DNA from: Candidatus Latescibacterota bacterium
GTDB taxonomy: Bacteria; Latescibacterota; MVCY01
Length of the DNA stretch: 5,352 nt
Assembly (NCBI GenBank): GCA_030608245.1
Contig: JAUWEO010000132.1
Span: 1-5,352, forward strand
Direction of reading: 5' to 3'
Part shown: piece after piece, positions 5,266-5,352 of the stretch
How the letters are laid out: each line of letters begins with the position of its first letter
Numbering within the stretch: position 1 is the first letter of the stretch
Translations under genes and position numbers: made by a program
The notes under the pieces: generated by a model
Databases searched by the model: none
Seen by the model: only the letters and a program-made list of their open reading frames with translations
Told to the model about the DNA's origin: nothing

Positions 5266-5352
5266 ATGAGTATGAAGAGAATTGGATTGGTGATCATACT
5301 AGTATTCCTCTGGACACCGATGTCCCGGGCTCAGAAAATGGCAGTTCCAGTC
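5266..5352 (+). CDS. Exported protein, N-terminal fragment (possibly YfiR/DUF4154-like)
   Basis: Only 29 codons are present and the frame is open to the window end. An AAGGA at 5251-5255 lies 10 bases before ATG 5266, a better spacing than for the alternative ATG at 5272. Residues 1-22 are a Sec signal peptide: MSMKR, a hydrophobic core (IGLVIILVFLW), then PMSRA before QK. The mature start KMAVPV recalls the N-terminus of YfiR/DUF4154 periplasmic proteins, where a VPV...LFLKILTFDR stretch follows, but too little is visible to call this. It follows the terminator at 5032-5070 and so likely begins a new transcription unit. Confidence 0.65.
   Translation, partial: MSMKRIGLVIILVFLWTPMSRAQKMAVPV

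Overview
The window is 5,352 bases of gene-dense DNA with every supported gene on the + strand. It looks like a diderm (Gram-negative-type) bacterium. There are two signal-peptide proteins with outer-membrane beta-barrel character, each ending in phenylalanine, one lipoprotein with a clear lipobox, and strong Shine-Dalgarno sequences. The combination of a GldG-type ABC auxiliary protein, a DUF4340 protein, a PorV/FadL-like barrel and another exported barrel-like protein is reminiscent of uncultivated lineages in or near the FCB group (for example Zixibacteria- or WOR-3-like genomes). No marker gene is present, so that placement is inference.

Region 1 (1-1743) is the end of an ABC-transporter-type operon. 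It holds the C-terminus of a GldG-family membrane protein and a complete membrane-anchored DUF4340 protein built from three tandem copies of a ~136-residue module. The operon is closed by a striking nested palindrome that begins inside the stop codon.

Region 2 (1781-2536) is one exported protein, probably a beta-barrel, of a family I know only as uncharacterised. It is followed by about 380 bases without a convincing gene (2537-2919), which contain a ~112-base element resembling dispersed GTCATTC-type intergenic repeats.

Region 3 (2920-5070) is a compact two-gene unit: an unusual lipoprotein with a tyrosine/tryptophan-rich middle and a highly charged tail, then a PorV/FadL-like outer-membrane protein. 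The stop of the first and the start of the second overlap by one base. The unit ends with a two-codon mini-ORF behind a strong ribosome binding site and an intrinsic terminator. Translational coupling suggests the lipoprotein and the barrel work together at the outer membrane.

Region 4 (5071-5352) is an AT-richer leader with weak inverted repeats, followed by the first 29 codons of another exported protein cut by the window edge.

The most unusual item is the aromatic-rich lipoprotein coupled to the barrel gene. Nothing here amounts to a clearly recognisable new defence or mobile system.
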